The position numbers were made by a program, and so were the translations under genes. Shown in pieces: positions 31,798 to 40,027 of a stretch of 64,000 nucleotides of DNA. The notes below the pieces were generated by a model. It was not told the DNA's origin and did not search any database. It worked only from the letters and a program-made list of their open reading frames with translations. Numbering within the stretch: position 1 is the first letter of the stretch; each line of letters opens with the position of its first letter. Source of the stretch: Myroides sp. N17-2. Lineage in GTDB: Bacteria; Bacteroidota; Bacteroidia; Flavobacteriales; Flavobacteriaceae. The DNA lies in NCBI RefSeq assembly GCF_002286775.1, contig NZ_NSGJ01000020.1, forward strand, positions 1 to 64,000, read 5' to 3'.

Positions 31798-32865
31798 TTA
31801 AATCTTTGTTTTCATTGCGTGAAGCACTTCTACTAGTGCATCCACACTTTGTTGTTTTAAGGCATTATAAAGTGAGGCTCTATATCCACCAGCCACTCTA
31901 TGCCCTTTTATATTTAAGATACTCGCCTCCTTACACAGGGTATCGAATATCTCTTTCATACGTTCTTCTTTAAAGTCAAAAGTGACATTCATCTTAGATC
32001 GATACTCCACATCCGCTAATCCCACGACATAATCTAACTCATCAATAGCACTATATAAAGTAGCTGCCTTCTGATTGTTTATCTTCTCTATAGCTTGTAC
32101 GCCACCTAGATTACGTAACCATCTTAGATTTAATAAACAAGTATAGATACCAAAGACATTAGCTGTATGATATAGACTCCCTTTATCTATATGCTCCGCA
32201 TAATCCATCATTTGAGGAATGCTACGACCTGTCTTACCAAAAATACTATCTCTAACCAACACTACACTTAATCCCGCAGGACCAATGTTCTTTTGTGCTC
32301 CCGCATAAATCAAGTCGATCTGCTCACAGTCATACACTCTCGAGTAGATATCCGAACTCATATCACATACTATAGGACAGTCAGCTTGAGGTATATCTTG
32401 CCACTGCGTACCATAGATTGTATTATTAGAAGTATAGTGTACATAATCTAAACCTGAAGGTATATTTATCTGCTGAGGAATATAACTATAGTTGCGATCC
32501 TCAGATGATGCTAATACACTAACTTCCCCAAAAGCTGTAGCCTGAGCCATCGCCTTAGAAGACCAGTTACCCGTATTGATATACCCAGCTTTAGATTTCA
32601 TCAGATTATAAGGTACGCGTAAGAATTCCATACTTGCCCCTCCTTGTAAGAACAGAGCTGAATACCCCTTGCCTTCTAATCCCAACAGAGACAGAGCCAA
32701 CTGCTGTGCCTCTTCTAACACCGCCATAAACTCCTTACTGCGATGTGAGATAGACAATAGTGAAAGTCCACTCCCATTAAAATCCAAAACAGCTTCCGCA
32801 GCTCCCTTATATACCTCATCTGGCAATAAACAAGGACCTGCACAGAAATTATGCACTTGAATCAT
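31798..32865 (-). CDS. serC: Phosphoserine aminotransferase
   Basis: SerC converts 3-phosphohydroxypyruvate and glutamate to phosphoserine and 2-oxoglutarate, with PLP. The 355-residue protein has the expected length. It starts with the conserved HNFCAGPCLLPDEV and FNGSGLSLLSISHRSKEF, and places the PLP lysine in YAGAQKNIGPAGLSVV (near residue 190). The C-terminal HRVAGGYRASLYNAL is the phosphate-binding end typical of SerC. The SerA-like gene follows after nine bases. Together they would form the first two steps of serine synthesis, if the SerA homologue is active. Confidence 0.96.
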   Translation of the reverse strand: MIQVHNFCAGPCLLPDEVYKGAAEAVLDFNGSGLSLLSISHRSKEFMAVLEEAQQLALSLLGLEGKGYSALFLQGGASMEFLRVPYNLMKSKAGYINTGNWSSKAMAQATAFGEVSVLASSEDRNYSYIPQQINIPSGLDYVHYTSNNTIYGTQWQDIPQADCPIVCDMSSDIYSRVYDCEQIDLIYAGAQKNIGPAGLSVVLVRDSIFGKTGRSIPQMMDYAEHIDKGSLYHTANVFGIYTCLLNLRWLRNLGGVQAIEKINNQKAATLYSAIDELDYVVGLADVEYRSKMNVTFDFKEERMKEIFDTLCKEASILNIKGHRVAGGYRASLYNALKQQSVDALVEVLHAMKTKI

Positions 32866-32876
32866 CTTTTTATGTT

Positions 32877-33000
32877 TTTTCGTGATTTTGTATTTTTGTG
32901 ATGTTGTTTTTTGGTGATGGGGTGATTCTGTAAACCATTAACTGTGACACGCAAAGTATTGCGTCTCTACTAACGCTGGCGCGGATTTGCAATCCGTGCC
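32877..33000. repeat. GT-rich repeat plus two palindromes, copy 2
   Basis: Starts with TTTTTGTGATGTTGTTTTTTGG, close to the sequence at 17303-17355. It continues with GACACGCAAAGTATTGCGTCTC (32945-32966), a palindrome shared with 17434-17456. It ends with GGCGCGGATTTGC then AATCCGTGCC (32978-33000), an inverted repeat of GGCRCGGATT. The first two parts recur in the same order at the other site. Confidence 0.55.
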
Positions 33001-33011
33001 ATGTATAACCA

Positions 33012-34070
33012 CTATAACCCCAACAAAAACTCCATTGTATCTACATTATCAGCATAATCCCACAATTGTGGTTCCTGCGTTTGTCCGAATGCGATACTTC
33101 CCTCTACTAAATTATTAGACACCATACACTGTATCTTATCTGCGTCCTCCCCTAAGCGAGTTCTTACCTCATTAATGTCCGTATAGTACTCATAAAAAAT
33201 AGATGAGATCGGAGAAGCATATCCATTATCTTGCTTAACAGTCAAGAATCCATTGTCTAAAATCTTAAACTCACTCATTAAAAATACAGCCTTATTATAA
33301 TCATAATTATTAGCATAACGCTCATACATTATAACATCTCTGTACTCATACATCCCTTGATAGAAACTGTCAAATACATACCCCTCAGGCACGAATATTT
33401 TAGAGACATTGCGGCATCCTAATCCGTAATAGGTAAATACATCTTTACCTAATGCTACTAAGTCTTCATGACTCTCCGTACCGTCAAGTACAGCAACAGA
33501 ATTTCTATTTTTACGTATGATATTAGGAACACTATTAAAGTAGTAATCAAAATAGCGAGCTGTATTATTACTACCTGTAGCGATTACAGCATCGAATCCC
33601 TCCATTTTTCCTTCTATAAATTCATAACGATCAGCAAAACCAGGTTCCACCGCTACTATATACTTTACTAAGAAAGGTAGTAACTTCTGATCATTAGAAG
33701 ACATCTTTATTACAGCGACATTACCAGAAATTAAAACACTGATAAAATCGTGAAAACCTACTAAGGGAATATTACCTGCCAAAATCAATCCAATGCGCTT
33801 ATTTGGCTCAGTTGAAAAATCGTATTTTGAAGTCCATTTATCTAAATTCTCAGGTGTCAACGCACTTGCCCAAGAGTTGATCGAGGCAACTACTTGCTCT
33901 AATGTGAACCATCCATTATAGTGAACTGAGCTGTGAATCAGTTCAGAAAATGTTGTGAAAAATTCATCATTATGACATACATCATTGTTTTTTACAAATT
34001 CATTTGTAGTAAATTGAGCTAAAAATTGACCTAACTTAACAAATGTATTTTTTTTAACATCTAAATTCAT
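33012..34070 (-). CDS. LuxC-type acyl-CoA reductase
   Basis: A 352-residue protein of the acyl-CoA reductase family related to LuxC. It contains the cofactor-binding stretch RIGLILAGNIPLVGFHDFIS and the segment DAVIATGSNNTARYFDYYF. The catalytic cysteine is likely in YYGLGCRNVSKIFVPEGY. The family reduces acyl-CoA or acyl-ACP to the aldehyde. In flavobacteria this short form is a conserved single gene facing a ferredoxin gene; here the ferredoxin starts 75 bases away on the other strand. A TAACTTTG box on the minus strand in the gap may serve this gene. Confidence 0.9.
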   Translation of the reverse strand: MNLDVKKNTFVKLGQFLAQFTTNEFVKNNDVCHNDEFFTTFSELIHSSVHYNGWFTLEQVVASINSWASALTPENLDKWTSKYDFSTEPNKRIGLILAGNIPLVGFHDFISVLISGNVAVIKMSSNDQKLLPFLVKYIVAVEPGFADRYEFIEGKMEGFDAVIATGSNNTARYFDYYFNSVPNIIRKNRNSVAVLDGTESHEDLVALGKDVFTYYGLGCRNVSKIFVPEGYVFDSFYQGMYEYRDVIMYERYANNYDYNKAVFLMSEFKILDNGFLTVKQDNGYASPISSIFYEYYTDINEVRTRLGEDADKIQCMVSNNLVEGSIAFGQTQEPQLWDYADNVDTMEFLLGL

Positions 34071-34076
34071 ATTGAC

Positions 34077-34107
34077 TTGTTTGTGAATTGTTTTGGGTGT
34101 AAATTTG
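34077..34107 (+). promoter_or_regulatory. Promoter of the ferredoxin gene
   Basis: -33 TTG at 34077-34079, 20 bases, then -7 TAAATTTG at 34100-34107; an alternative TTTG at 34080 gives a 16-base spacing. The -33 box begins seven bases from the divergent reductase start codon, so the two genes share one compact control region. Confidence 0.7.
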
Positions 34108-34141
34108 CATACAAAGTTAATACATATAAAACAAAATATAA

Positions 34142-34495
<354 letters not shown>

Positions 34496-34504
34496 GACAC
34501 ATAC

Positions 34505-34534
34505 AAAGCTACTCTATACGAGTGGCTTTTTTTT
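34505..34534 (+). terminator. Terminator of the ferredoxin gene
   Basis: Stem AGCTACTC / GAGTGGCT with nine T behind it, ten bases past the stop codon. Confidence 0.75.
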
Positions 34535-34736
34535 TGCTACTTAGTCCATAGCACACCACATATCTAAAACAGTAAAACCTCAGGTAACAGTAATATGCTA
34601 CTTGAAGTTTTGTTTTTCTATCCCCTCGAAAAATCTTTAATACACCTTTTACATTCACAAAATAATACTCTAAACTAAACACTTGTTTTCATAAATAGAT
34701 TAACTTTAGAGCTAATTAACACAAAAACAATCAACT

Positions 34737-34958
34737 ATGACTAAATCAAATTTATTTTGGACACTAGCTTTAGCGATGACTACTACTATGACATTTGCAG
34801 GAGGGCCATCTATCCAGCTATGGGGAGGAGGACTAACCATTGGTTCTATTGTCGCTGTATATCTATCTTGGACAAGAAACCAATCCATATTATGGGCAAT
34901 AATCCATTTCTTTCTAGGATGGTTCTATGTAATCTATAATGTCTTAACTAAAAAATAA
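34737..34958 (+). CDS. Small two-helix membrane protein, 73 residues
   Basis: A short protein with an N-terminal hydrophobic segment (8-22, ending TTMTFAGG, possibly a signal peptide) and one or two further helices (ITIGSIVAVYLSW-like and ILWAIIHFFLGWFYVIYN). The tryptophan-rich end, HFFLGWFYVIYNVLTKK, resembles small inner-membrane proteins of the superinfection or DUF-type that sit near the membrane face. Not a family I can name. It stands alone with its own terminator. Confidence 0.7.
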   Translation: MTKSNLFWTLALAMTTTMTFAGGPSIQLWGGGLTIGSIVAVYLSWTRNQSILWAIIHFFLGWFYVIYNVLTKK

Positions 34959-34977
34959 AACTCACTGATTATAACAC

Positions 34978-35011
34978 TGCTCTGAATCACTTGATTCAGA
35001 GCATTTTTTTT
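34978..35011 (+). terminator. Terminator of the small membrane protein gene
   Basis: Perfect stem TGCTCTGAATCA / TGATTCAGAGCA followed by eight T, 20 bases past the stop codon. Confidence 0.8.
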
Positions 35012-35738
35012 ACTACCTACTTAACTCCCCAAGTACCTACAATCCTATCTTTCTCTCTACGACTCATACCTCTTCCTAGAGTAAAGTTCTAATTAATTTT
35101 AGTTTTCATTTTTTTATATTTCCTCCTCTTTCAAGCAAAAAACTATTTTCAGGTCACCCCAAAATACCTCTCTTTTTCCACTACCTACTCTAGAAGCGTT
35201 CTAGAGAACTTCCAATTTCATTTTTTTTCTATTTTTTTTTATAGCATAAGACAACAAAATACTATGAACCAATTCATTAACCTAAATTAATAACTATTCA
35301 CTTATTTCTACAACACCCTCTCACCTCAACAAACACAGGTACCTATAGCGCATCCTTGGACAATTATAGGAGAATGATAGGACAATAATTGGATATTAAG
35401 GCTAATTACCCAAGAATTCAGCTTTCATTCTACTCTTATTCTTCTCTAATGCAACATCTAATTTGAATCTGATTTTCAACTGAACAAGGTGAAATCTGAC
35501 TAAAAAAGAAAATATTTCACTCGTTTTGAACACCTATTTAATTCACATTCAGCCATCAAGTTAGAGCTACAAAGGGCTGAACAGCCTATGAATTTTTCTT
35601 ACTACTTATGTACTAGGTATGCTGATTTTTTTATATTACAAATACGAAAAACAACCATCTCGTATACAAGAACATACATTAGATAGCAGTGAATTAAAAC
35701 AAAATCACAAAAAACCAAAAACACAAAAAACATAAGTT
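35012..35738. other. 727-base gene-free AT-rich stretch before the DUF6266 gene
   Basis: No reading frame of plausible length on either strand. Two local structures stand out: CTCTAGAA-GCG-TTCTAGAG (35188-35206), a perfect inverted repeat, and a direct repeat GGACAATTATAGGA / GGACAATAATTGGA (35358-35371 and 35380-35393). Several T-rich tracts are present. No promoter match that I trust. Confidence 0.4.
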
Positions 35739-36848
35739 ATGGCAGAAATCAAACAGGGTATACTAGGTCCAGTAAATGGCAAAGTAGGAACAGTAGTTGG
35801 AGCAACATGGAGAGGAATAAATTACATCCGTGCTAAACCTCGTAAGTCAAGAAAAAAACCATCCATGAAGCAATTGCTCCAATGGGATAAGATGAGTCTA
35901 GTATCAACATTTGCTAGTAAATTCAGAGACTTTGTCAATGCGAATTGCCCACCTGTGGTGAAGGGTAAAAAATGGATCGCTGGGAAGGAACAGATGATCT
36001 CTAGACTCATGACGCAAGGTATTGGGCTAAGCAATGGAGAACAACACATCAAAGTAGAAGAAGCCTTGCTATCTATCGGAAACCTTGCTCCTGCTGTAAT
36101 CAAAAAGATCAATCGCCTAAAGACAGGTAAGTTTAAAGTACAATGGGAAAATGGGTTAGTTAATGCGCTTACACTTAATACAGATCAACTGACGATGATG
36201 CTGTATAACGAAACCTTAGACCAATTTACAGCAATATCTAATGTAGGAAATCGCGTTGATAAATACGCTCATTTTAGCATACCTACCGATTGGGATAAGG
36301 GTACTGTTTACTTTTGGAGTATGTGGAAAGCGGCTGATGGTAGTGTCAATAGCACAAGTTGTTTTCATGGAATCATAGAGCTAGAGAGCGGGGAGCAGGA
36401 AACAGGAAAAGAGGAACTAGAAACAGAAAACGGAGAAAAGATAGCAGGAAACGGGACACAGGGAGCTGAGAACACAATATCACACAATCTAAATAAGGTA
36501 GATACACAACACTTTACGGATCATACAAGACAAGAAAACGAGAATCCACAAGCAGAGAAAGAGAATCTACAAATGGCAGAGGTTATCCCAATCGAACAAG
36601 CACGAGAAATAGCTCTAAACCAACATCTAGAAGAAGAAAACACCCCGACTTTAAAGCAGAATAACAAAGAAGGGGCATTAAAAAAGTGGACTCCGCCTGG
36701 CTATATTCGAAAAGTAAATAAAGAGATTATCAAACAAGCTAAAGCTTCAGAAAATGAACTTCTCACTGATCAAATGAGCGAAAAGCTAAGTAATGAACCA
36801 CGCTCTATTTTAGAATTTAACTCTATCACTGAAGAGCAGAGAGAATGA
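35739..36848 (+). CDS. DUF6266-family protein with an unusual charged C-terminal extension
   Basis: A 369-residue protein. Residues 1-215 match DUF6266: ILGPVNGKVGTVVGATWRG at the start, then a basic patch RAKPRKSRKKPSMKQLLQW, and KWIAGKEQMISRLMTQGIG. The family is widespread in Bacteroidota, about 210 residues, and has no established role. Here the chain runs on for 150 residues of low complexity, rich in E, N, Q and K, encoded by a purine-rich stretch (about 36380-36480). A segment near 285-310 repeats EEN- and KEN-like phrases. The extension has no recognisable domain and may be disordered. Confidence 0.82.
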   Translation: MAEIKQGILGPVNGKVGTVVGATWRGINYIRAKPRKSRKKPSMKQLLQWDKMSLVSTFASKFRDFVNANCPPVVKGKKWIAGKEQMISRLMTQGIGLSNGEQHIKVEEALLSIGNLAPAVIKKINRLKTGKFKVQWENGLVNALTLNTDQLTMMLYNETLDQFTAISNVGNRVDKYAHFSIPTDWDKGTVYFWSMWKAADGSVNSTSCFHGIIELESGEQETGKEELETENGEKIAGNGTQGAENTISHNLNKVDTQHFTDHTRQENENPQAEKENLQMAEVIPIEQAREIALNQHLEEENTPTLKQNNKEGALKKWTPPGYIRKVNKEIIKQAKASENELLTDQMSEKLSNEPRSILEFNSITEEQRE

Positions 36849-36978
36849 GATAACTGATGTGTTAGATCTTTTATTTTGCTTATTTAATTTTATTATAGAC
36901 TCCACTGAACTATCACTATTAGAAAGTTCAGCGCATACTTATGTACCAAAGTAATGCAATACAGCACACTCTTATATC

Positions 36979-37018
36979 CAAAAAAAAGATACTGCTAAAG
37001 GCAATATCTTTTCTATTT
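36979..37018 (-). terminator. Weak hairpin after the secreted paralogue gene
   Basis: Stem AAGATA / TATCTT with A tract on the left, in the 219-base gap between two convergent genes. Short stem, so low weight. Confidence 0.3.
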
Positions 37019-37067
37019 TATCTCACGATGATATATTACTATTTACTGATTCTGTCCTATTATAAGG

Positions 37068-37883
37068 TTAGTTATAACTACCATTAACAAAGAAGATGTT
37101 ATCATAATAGTTCCCATTGATATCCTTGTTAAAATAGATTTCATCTACTTTTTTATCCTTAAAAGCTTTCTCTACAGCTGTCTTTATATTTTCATACATT
37201 GGATTACTTTTATCAAAATCAGCAGGAAAAACCTGATATACTTTCCACGACTTAGTGTCATAGTCAGCCACTAGATTAGTCAATTTATACTTCGGTAACA
37301 TACCTTTTTTACGAGTAGCTTTACGAGCAGCATCCGTTGCTATCACTTGTAAACTTGTTATCTCTTTTTTATCTTGTGGAGCGATAGTATATCTAAGACA
37401 TCCTGTATCATTAAGAACTTTTCCTTCTTTATCTATACATTTTGCCTTTTTCTCTTTATTTTGATAAACTACCTCCTCTACTAAACCATCTAATAAATAC
37501 ATCTTACTCTCTGTCTTGATGTTTTTAACGTCTTTAATAGTATAAGTATCACGCCATTCTTTACGCAGTTTTAGCTCATCTTGACTCGTTCCCTTTACAT
37601 AATTAGCACTGTTAAATATATAGCGGTTTTCAGACTCTTTATATCCTTTATACTTAATTTTATTTGTCCAAGCATCTGTTGGTTCTACTTGAAAATTACC
37701 AATAAAATACCTTACAAAGGTAGTATCTCTCTGCTGTTCTGCTAACGTACGCGCTTGGTCATATCCCATATAGGTATTTCTACTTTGCTTTCTAGCTTCA
37801 GAGATAATATTACTCTGTGCATAAGATGAAATACCTCCTGTAAGAACAAGAGCGCCTAATAGTAGTTGTTTCAAATTAATCAT
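37068..37883 (-). CDS. Secreted hypothetical protein, paralogue A of a tandem pair
   Basis: A 271-residue exported protein with a signal peptide (LLLGALVLTGGISSYAQ). I recognise no family. It aligns well with its neighbour at 38082-38903: SRNTYMGYDQARTLAEQQRD here against SRAKYSGTDVAKELVEQRTD there, and both end in an FNKDINGNYYDN or FNKDINGNYYNH phrase. Shared features also include YLLDGLVEEVVY / FLVDGLVEQITY and a conserved Cys pair (KCIDKEGKVLNDTGC and KCFDKSGQLLNEKGC). The Cys pair may form a disulphide. The gap between the paralogues is 198 bases with a terminator. Confidence 0.75.
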   Translation of the reverse strand: MINLKQLLLGALVLTGGISSYAQSNIISEARKQSRNTYMGYDQARTLAEQQRDTTFVRYFIGNFQVEPTDAWTNKIKYKGYKESENRYIFNSANYVKGTSQDELKLRKEWRDTYTIKDVKNIKTESKMYLLDGLVEEVVYQNKEKKAKCIDKEGKVLNDTGCLRYTIAPQDKKEITSLQVIATDAARKATRKKGMLPKYKLTNLVADYDTKSWKVYQVFPADFDKSNPMYENIKTAVEKAFKDKKVDEIYFNKDINGNYYDNIFFVNGSYN

Positions 37884-38033
37884 TTCTTGTGTTATTTGTA
37901 ATTATGTTTCTACCAAATATACTTCTTAAAATTAGGTGCTCCAAGACACAAATAGACATAACCATCTTATTATTTGATTATTATAACTATTTATAATAAT
38001 ACATAGAGTAACTTTTATGAACTATATCAAAGT

Positions 38034-38070
38034 AAAAAAGCTCAAATACGAGAACGCATTTGAGCTTTTA
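38034..38070 (-). terminator. Terminator of secreted paralogue B
   Basis: Minus-strand stem AAAAGCTCAAATGCG / CGTATTTGAGCTTTTTT, 12 bases past the stop codon. Confidence 0.7.
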
Positions 38071-38081
38071 TTATTTCCTTT

Positions 38082-38903
38082 TTAAGATCTAAAGTTAATA
38101 GGGAGATTTAAAAAATGGTTGTAATAGTTACCATTTATATCCTTGTTAAAATGGAAGTCTTGAATCTTCTCATTGTTTAACACTACCATTATCGCAGTGA
38201 CTAGCTCTGTGTACATCTTACTATCGATATCATAGCTTTTAGGGAAGTCTAGTGATAAGAACCATGATTTAGTCTTATAGTCTGACTCTATATTTACTAA
38301 GATATATTTAGGCACTAATCCTTTATTTTTCTTAACCGTTTTAAATATCTGATTCTGTAGATTAGTGGTTAACTTGGCTAATTTCTCTTTTGGGTATTTA
38401 TCAGTAGTGTAAAGCATACACCCTTTTTCGTTGAGTAGTTGCCCTGATTTATCGAAGCATTTGACTGCTCTATCATCACCATTATAGGTGATTTGTTCTA
38501 CTAAACCATCTACTAAGAACTGCTTAGTTACTAAGATTGATTTTTTAGCACTCTTATCTGCATAAGTAGTAGTGCGTTCCATATCTAAAGCCAGACCATC
38601 AGTTGTCAAATCTCTTTTATATCTACTAGAGCTAATTTGATACTTGTTATCCTCTAATCCTCTACCTGTATAGTCTATCTTCTCACGCCATGTACGAGTT
38701 GCATCCACTTCAAATCCTCCACTGTAGTATCTTGTGAATGTGGTATCAGTGCGTTGTTCTACTAGTTCTTTCGCTACATCGGTACCTGAATATTTAGCTC
38801 TACTTAATTTGGCCGCGTTACTTGCTGCACTGTTCTGACTGTAAGTAGTCATTGCTAGTAAGCACAGAGATATACTTAGTACAACTTTACTTAATTTAAC
38901 CAT
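38082..38903 (-). CDS. Secreted hypothetical protein, paralogue B of a tandem pair
   Basis: About 273 residues when started at MVKLSKVVLSISLCL, which gives a proper signal peptide ending TTYSQ; an in-frame ATG 69 bases upstream adds a stretch that reads as leader DNA. It shares size, the SRxxYxGxDxAxxLxEQ opening, two conserved cysteines and the final FNKDINGNYYN with paralogue A at 37068-37883. The pair looks like an old tandem duplication. The function is unknown, and no known domain is visible. The upstream neighbour is the thioesterase. Confidence 0.75.
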   Translation of the reverse strand: MVKLSKVVLSISLCLLAMTTYSQNSAASNAAKLSRAKYSGTDVAKELVEQRTDTTFTRYYSGGFEVDATRTWREKIDYTGRGLEDNKYQISSSRYKRDLTTDGLALDMERTTTYADKSAKKSILVTKQFLVDGLVEQITYNGDDRAVKCFDKSGQLLNEKGCMLYTTDKYPKEKLAKLTTNLQNQIFKTVKKNKGLVPKYILVNIESDYKTKSWFLSLDFPKSYDIDSKMYTELVTAIMVVLNNEKIQDFHFNKDINGNYYNHFLNLPINFRS

Positions 38904-39014
38904 TGGTTGTGTTATTATTACGTTTATAAGTGTAGTCAAATATACTTTGTATAAGTCAAGAAACATAGTCACATTATGGCGCTAATATTATATTAGTGTT
39001 AAAAGATTATTCGT

Positions 39015-39050
39015 AAAAAAATGGGGATAGACACTAACCTGTCTATCCCC
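39015..39050 (-). terminator. Terminator of the acyl-CoA thioesterase gene
   Basis: Stem GGGGATAGAC / GTCTATCCCC, strong and GC-rich, with seven T on the minus strand. Confidence 0.75.
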
Positions 39051-39102
39051 CTACCAAAAACTAAAAAATGTAAGATGCTTACAAAATTTACTTGTATAAA
39101 AC

Positions 39103-39504
39103 CTAATCTAATATAGATATCGGTTTGAAATTATCATCTAATGCTACGAGGGTGAATACACCTGTCACTACCTGTATGCGCTCATCTTCCTTCATCTTCT
39201 CTCTGTACACATTAACACGGATGCGAATACTCGTATTACCTATAAACTCTACCTCTCCTACCATCTCAACTAGTGAGCCTGCTGGTATAGGTTGTCTAAA
39301 GTCTATCTTGTCACTACTAACGATCACAAAACTCTTACGGCAGAAACGAGTTGCGGTCATAAAAGCAGTCTCCGTCATCATCATGATTACTCGACCTCCG
39401 AACATCGTGTTATGGTGATTAGTTGTATCAGGAAATACTACTTTAAACACGCTGGTCACTGCTTTTAATTTGCGTTCTTCTATATCTGCTTCTAATAACA
39501 TCAT
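39103..39504 (-). CDS. Hotdog-fold acyl-CoA thioesterase, YciA-like
   Basis: A 133-residue hotdog protein. The family motif is FPDTTNHHNTMFGGRVIMMM (24-43), with the NTMFGG turn at the start of the central helix. The strand pattern after it (DKIDFRQPIPAGSLVEMVGE and IRIRVNVYREK) is that of acyl-CoA hydrolases. It should hydrolyse acyl-CoAs of unknown chain length in the cytosol. Its position, about 210 bases downstream of a cobalamin riboswitch on the same strand, is unexpected for this enzyme class. No other gene lies between. Confidence 0.88.
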   Translation of the reverse strand: MMLLEADIEERKLKAVTSVFKVVFPDTTNHHNTMFGGRVIMMMTETAFMTATRFCRKSFVIVSSDKIDFRQPIPAGSLVEMVGEVEFIGNTSIRIRVNVYREKMKEDERIQVVTGVFTLVALDDNFKPISILD

Positions 39505-39716
39505 TATGCTTGTTAGTCCTACAGTATTATAACAATAATATAGACCTGATAATGAATTATCTGCGTGCTATTCGATAAAATGGTTTGGATTAAAATGAAA
39601 AGATACAATGTGCTTATCCCTGATTATACTAGATATAACCTTAGGATGTATGAATTAACACATTCCAACTTGACATGAAGCTCTAAACCGCGAAAGCATA
39701 GTCTATAAAACAGAAT

Positions 39717-39880
39717 AAGGCAGGTCTCCTGACTTGTAACAGCTTTTATCGTCCTTCCCATTATCTTAAATCATAACAGTGGATCACTAGGATAAAAACT
39801 AGCATGTTACTTACAGTTGCGCGACAGTTCGTGATTCTCACACGATTCCCTTTTCATATACAACTAAGTATAACCTATTC
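39717..39880 (-). promoter_or_regulatory. Cobalamin (AdoCbl) riboswitch
   Basis: Read on the minus strand. The segment GGGAATCGTGTGAGAATCAC, then GAACTGTCGCGCAACTGTAAG, then TCCACTG and ATGGGAAGGACGAT, and the B12 box AAGTCAGGAGACCTGCC (39735-39719) follow in the order of the known cobalamin riboswitch. The ends are approximate. Transcription would run left towards the thioesterase gene at 39504. No B12 transport or biosynthesis gene is next to it. I saw no obvious terminator between the B12 box and the thioesterase start. Confidence 0.9.
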
Positions 39881-39964
39881 TCTGGAATTAAATACTGTAT
39901 TATTACTCTAATACAGTGGCGAAGATAGTAATTCTTTTGATACAAGCAAGCCTTTTTTAACAAA

Positions 39965-40004
39965 CAAAGCCACAACAACTTCACAGTATGTGTGGCTTTT
40001 TATT
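39965..40004. terminator. Hairpin after the 497-residue gene
   Basis: Stem AAAGCCACA / TGTGTGGCTTT, T-rich on the plus side (TTTTTATTTT) and weak on the minus side. It lies between the riboswitch and the stop codon of the minus-strand gene. Confidence 0.45.
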
Positions 40005-40027
40005 TTATTTAATGTGATATTACCTTG

